The notes beneath the pieces were generated by a model. It had not been told where the DNA came from. It did not search any database and saw nothing but the letters and a program-made list of their open reading frames with translations. From an uncultured cyanobacterium (GTDB lineage: Bacteria > Cyanobacteriota > Cyanobacteriia > Cyanobacteriales > Geitlerinemataceae), in NCBI GenBank assembly GCA_937121005.1, contig CAKZKB010000684.1:1-7675 (forward strand): a stretch of DNA of 7,675 nt, written 5' to 3'. Made by a program: the position numbers and the translations under genes. Positions 5,251 to 7,675 of the stretch are shown piece after piece; the first letter of the stretch is position 1, and each line of letters starts with the position of its first letter.

Positions 5251-6627
5251 CTAAATCTCTGTTGTCAACAGTTCCACCACCGCCGGATAGTGGTTAAACT
5301 CAGCCAGATCGATGGCGCGATATCCGCCACGATTTTTAGTTTCGATGTTTGCACCTACAGCTAGCAAAGCCTTGACTGTTTCAGTATATCCTCGATGTGC
5401 TGCCCACATCAAGGCCGTCGCCCCAGCCGTGTCTTGAAGGTTGACATCGGCTCCCCCTGCTAGTAGAGTTTGTAGGGTGGCGCGATCGTCGCGATCGGCT
5501 GCTTTCATCAGAGGCGTTTTGCCTTTTTCATCCGTAACGTTGGGGTTCGCACCGCCTTCGAGAAGCACTTGAACGGTATCGGCAAACCCTTGGCAGGCGG
5601 CTAAACTCAAAGGCGTTTCGTTGAAGTTACTGACTTCGAGATCCGCACCGCGATCGCGTAACAATCGTACCACTTCTGTATAGCCGTTGGCGGCGGCAAC
5701 TAACAATGGCGTATCGCCGAGATGGTTGCTTCGATTTAAATTTGCACCGCGATCGAGCAGCAGGCTGACAAGATCGATGTTCTCATCAACCACTGCAAAA
5801 TTGAGCGCTGTTTCCCCATCCATATCTTTCGCATTAATTTCGGCTCCAGCATCGAGTAAGGTAGAGACAATGGCACTGTTTCCACTAGCCGCAGCAGCCA
5901 TCAATGCCGTCGATCCGTTTCCGGTTTTGACGCTGACATCGGCTCCCTTTTCTAATAACAACCGCACCGTCTCTAGCTGTCCGCGATCGCTGGCTTTGAT
6001 GAGGGCAGTTTCCCCTTCTTTGTCCTGGCTGTTGACATCCCCTCCAACAGCGATTAGACTGCTAACAATCTCGACGTTGCCTTGACGAGCGGCTACCATT
6101 AAAACCGTTTGGCTGTTGACGAGTTTCGTATTGGGGTCGGCTCCTTTTTCTAACAGCGATCGCGCAATTTCTGCGTGGTTCGCGCGTACAGCTAAACCCA
6201 AAGGCGTGTCGCGATCGCGATCGACAACATTGACCTCCGCATTGGCAGCGAGTAACAAGCGGACAACGGGTAGATTTCCATTGGCGCAAGCCGCCATGAG
6301 TGCGGTACTGCCATCGTTATTCTTGAGGTTGACATCAGCATCGTTAGCAAGTAAGTATTTTACCGTGTCGATCTGGTTTTTCGCCACTGCCAGCATTAAA
6401 GCCGTCGTTCCGAAGACTTTGCGCTTCTGGTTGACATTCGCACCTTTGAGAATTAAACATTTAACAATTTCGGTGAAGCCGTTACGAGAAGCGAACATCA
6501 GCGCTGTCGTGCCATCGCGATCGCGGCTGTTGGGATCTGCACCGTTGTTGAGTGCCATCTTGACGCGATCGATCTGACCGCCTTGGGACGATCGCAGTAG
6601 AACCACATCCTTCAAATCTAACGGCAT
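5251..6627 (-). CDS. Ankyrin-repeat protein (about 14 repeats)
   Basis: The 458-residue protein is ankyrin solenoid from end to end: an N-terminal cap (1-37), twelve full repeats of 32-35 residues (38-433) and a short C-terminal cap (434-458). Repeats follow the consensus dG.TaLm.Aa..G...iV..LL..GAdvN..d, for example DGSTALMAACANGNLPVVRLLLAANAEVN in the repeat at 105-137. There is no signal peptide, membrane segment or extra catalytic domain, so it is probably a cytoplasmic protein-binding scaffold; the partner is unknown. The start is supported by a good Shine-Dalgarno sequence (GAGGTGG, about 5 nt from the ATG). The gene is alone on its strand and faces hetZ. Repeat-encoding DNA of this type recombines easily, so repeat number may differ among strains. 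Confidence 0.93.
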   Translation of the reverse strand: MPLDLKDVVLLRSSQGGQIDRVKMALNNGADPNSRDRDGTTALMFASRNGFTEIVKCLILKGANVNQKRKVFGTTALMLAVAKNQIDTVKYLLANDADVNLKNNDGSTALMAACANGNLPVVRLLLAANAEVNVVDRDRDTPLGLAVRANHAEIARSLLEKGADPNTKLVNSQTVLMVAARQGNVEIVSSLIAVGGDVNSQDKEGETALIKASDRGQLETVRLLLEKGADVSVKTGNGSTALMAAAASGNSAIVSTLLDAGAEINAKDMDGETALNFAVVDENIDLVSLLLDRGANLNRSNHLGDTPLLVAAANGYTEVVRLLRDRGADLEVSNFNETPLSLAACQGFADTVQVLLEGGANPNVTDEKGKTPLMKAADRDDRATLQTLLAGGADVNLQDTAGATALMWAAHRGYTETVKALLAVGANIETKNRGGYRAIDLAEFNHYPAVVELLTTEI

Positions 6628-6631
6628 ACAT

Positions 6632-6639
6632 CCACCTCA
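6632..6639 (-). promoter_or_regulatory. Ribosome-binding site of the ankyrin gene
   Basis: On the minus strand this reads TGAGGTGG, ending 4 nt before the ATG at 6627. The AGGTGG core pairs well with the 16S 3' end and supports the chosen start. Confidence 0.65.
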
Positions 6640-6677
6640 GATCGTTCCTCATATCGAAGTTTAACAGGCGCGATCGT

Positions 6678-6708
6678 ATTATCGGGTCTAGAGTCCGCTA
6701 AATTACAA
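6678..6708 (-). promoter_or_regulatory. Candidate promoter of the ankyrin gene
   Basis: Minus strand: TTGTAA (6703-6708) and GATAAT (6678-6683) are separated by 19 bp, a weak fit to a sigma-70 -35/-10 pair with a slightly long spacer. It would give a leader of roughly 45 nt before the ATG. The region is AT-rich and lies in the right place, but such matches are common by chance. Confidence 0.3.
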
Positions 6709-6729
6709 AATTTAAGAAAATCTTTAGAG

Positions 6730-6754
6730 GTAGAGTGGGCAGCGCCCACCTTAC
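6730..6754. repeat. Short palindromic repeat with GTGGGC/GCCCAC stem
   Basis: GTAGAGTGGGC and GCCCACCTTAC are imperfect inverted repeats (9 of 11 paired) around an AGC loop, with a perfect 6-bp GTGGGC/GCCCAC core. It resembles the dispersed GTGGGCA...GCCCAC repeats known from many cyanobacterial genomes. No flanking target duplication was seen. It lies upstream of the ankyrin gene, beyond its candidate promoter. Confidence 0.6.
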
Positions 6755-7151
6755 AACTCAAGTGAGGGAATTTTTTTAAGCACAAAGACACAAAGGAGAG
6801 AGTAAGGCTCCAGGTTAATAATAGTAAATTGCCAAAGAGGGGGGGTAATGGGAATCTCTCGCAATCAATTGTTTTGTCATTAAAAAGAGAAAGAAATACT
6901 TTTCTCCCCATCCCCCTAATACCAATTTCCAGAATTAATGCAACAGATGGAAATTTATATGTAGGGGCAAACGGCGTTTGCCCATTCCCAAGTGTAACGC
7001 CTTTTCTGAAAAATGGTATAATTCCCCAATCCCTCAACTCCCCCTCCCCTCTCTCCCCTGCTTGCACCCGAATTATTGATTTTAGCAACAGTTCGAGCCC
7101 GCCCTGTGGTAATCTAGATCGAGTCCTTCTATCTGCCCACCGATTCTGTTG
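6755..7151. other. Repeat-rich gap between the ankyrin gene and hemC
   Basis: About 400 bp without a convincing gene. It contains a GACACAAAGGAGAGAG segment (6786-6801) of a kind often seen in cyanobacterial intergenic DNA, a run of seven or more G (6839-6846), a fold-back element (6917-7021), and a C-rich CTCCCC stretch (7038-7060). Long open frames on both strands lack any protein-like composition. The hemC promoter should lie in the last 100 bp, but no clear -35/-10 pair stands out; TAATCT (7113-7118) is the best -10-like match. Confidence 0.5.
6917..7021. repeat. Fold-back element of about 105 bp with inner palindrome
   Basis: TAATACCAATTTCCAGAA (6917-6934) and TTCTGAAAAATGGTATAA (7004-7021) are inverted repeats matching at 15 of 18 positions. 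Between them lies a perfect 8-bp stem, GGGCAAAC-GGC-GTTTGCCC (6965-6983), preceded by GTAG. The design, terminal inverted repeats around a palindrome with no coding capacity, resembles a MITE, but no clear target duplication was found. It could be an old or composite insertion. Confidence 0.5.
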
Positions 7152-7675
7152 ATGGCCTCCACCGTTGTTAATCCTTCCCGCACCGTGCGCATTGGTTCGC
7201 GCAAAAGCCAACTGGCGATGATTCAAAGCGAGTGGGTGCAAGCACAACTCCAGAAGCATCACCCCAACTGCACCTTTGACATTCACTCGATGAGTACCAA
7301 AGGTGACAAAATCCTCGATGTCGCCCTGGCTAAAATTGGGGACAAAGCCCTATTTACCAAAGAACTGGAAGTCGGGATGTTACAAAACGAAACCGATTTA
7401 GCCGTTCATTCCCTTAAAGATTTGCCGACCAATTTGCCAGAAGGGTTGACGTTAGGCTGCATCACCGAACGGGAAGACCCTAGCGATGCGTTAGTTGCTC
7501 ACGAAAAACACGGCGACAAGCGTTTGGGCGATTTACCGGAGGGGGCGATCGTCGGCACGTCTTCCCTGCGCCGTCAGGCACAATTGCGCCATCATTTCCC
7601 CCACTTAGAATTTAAAGATGTGCGGGGTAATTTGAACACCCGTTTGGCCAAATTGGACGCAGGAGAATACGACGC
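7152..7675 (+). CDS. hemC: Hydroxymethylbilane synthase (porphobilinogen deaminase), 3' end outside window
   Basis: The first 174 codons of HemC are present. The enzyme joins four porphobilinogen molecules into hydroxymethylbilane, an early shared step of heme, chlorophyll and bilin synthesis in the cytoplasm. Visible motifs are RIGSRKSQLAMIQ (13-25), which supplies the Arg and Ser that bind the growing chain; FTKELE (68-73); AVHSLKDLPT (84-93), with K89 and catalytic D90; GTSSLRRQAQL (135-145), with the Arg pair 140-141; and VRGNLNTRLAKL (157-168). The cysteine that holds the dipyrromethane cofactor lies in the C-terminal domain, beyond the edge; the full protein is usually a little over 300 aa. 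The ATG at 7152 has no obvious Shine-Dalgarno sequence, but homology begins about ten residues in, so this start fits. Confidence 0.97.
   Translation, partial: MASTVVNPSRTVRIGSRKSQLAMIQSEWVQAQLQKHHPNCTFDIHSMSTKGDKILDVALAKIGDKALFTKELEVGMLQNETDLAVHSLKDLPTNLPEGLTLGCITEREDPSDALVAHEKHGDKRLGDLPEGAIVGTSSLRRQAQLRHHFPHLEFKDVRGNLNTRLAKLDAGEYD

Noticed and set aside
5687..6577. Plus-strand open frames antisense to the ankyrin gene
   Set aside because: They mirror the ankyrin repeats and show the same 33-codon periodicity; no independent features.
6618..7286. 222-aa open frame, minus strand, spanning the gap before hemC
   Set aside because: It overlaps the start of hemC and the ankyrin gene, crosses palindromic repeats, and has no recognisable motif.

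Overview
The window looks like chromosomal DNA of a cyanobacterium, most likely a filamentous one. The reasons are the dense GCGATCGC (HIP1) octamers and CGATCG cores on both strands, a HetZ-family gene, a DUF2887-type Rpn nuclease gene, heptamer-based tandem repeats, and several short palindromic repeats of a kind dispersed in cyanobacterial genomes. Genus cannot be read from the sequence. No tRNA, rRNA, CRISPR array or complete insertion sequence was seen.

Layout. Positions 1-140 are the end of a tandem array built from 7-bp words, followed by about 300 bp of apparently non-coding DNA holding an inverted repeat pair. Next is a plus-strand Rpn/DUF2887 nuclease gene (442-1275) with a strong internal ribosome-binding site. 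Two minus-strand genes, a SAM methyltransferase (1866-2606) and a FeeM/LuxI-like N-acyltransferase (1308-1808), probably form an operon. Then come a plus-strand YciO-type YrdC/Sua5 gene (2854-3555) and a plus-strand hetZ-like gene (3845-5077). A minus-strand gene for a solenoid of ankyrin repeats (5251-6627) faces hetZ. A repeat-rich 500-bp gap precedes the first 174 codons of hemC (7152 to the window edge).

The strongest non-genic signal is a pair of related, non-autonomous mobile elements of about 120 bp (2636-2756 and 5085-5204). Each has 14-bp terminal inverted repeats starting GTAAG and each is bordered by its own perfect 8-bp direct repeat (GTCGATCG; AGTGGAAT). GTAA tips with 8-bp target duplications are the hallmark of IS66-family transposition, so these look like MITEs moved by an IS66-type transposase encoded elsewhere. 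One sits in the divergent promoter region between the methyltransferase and yciO-like genes. The other lies at the hetZ stop codon, between convergent genes.

The genes do not form one obvious pathway. HemC (tetrapyrrole synthesis) and the YciO-like protein (tRNA-modification superfamily) are housekeeping-like. HetZ is a regulator. The acyltransferase/methyltransferase pair could make a small acylated metabolite (inference). The Rpn gene may follow the gene-within-a-gene design described for Rpn phage-defence proteins.
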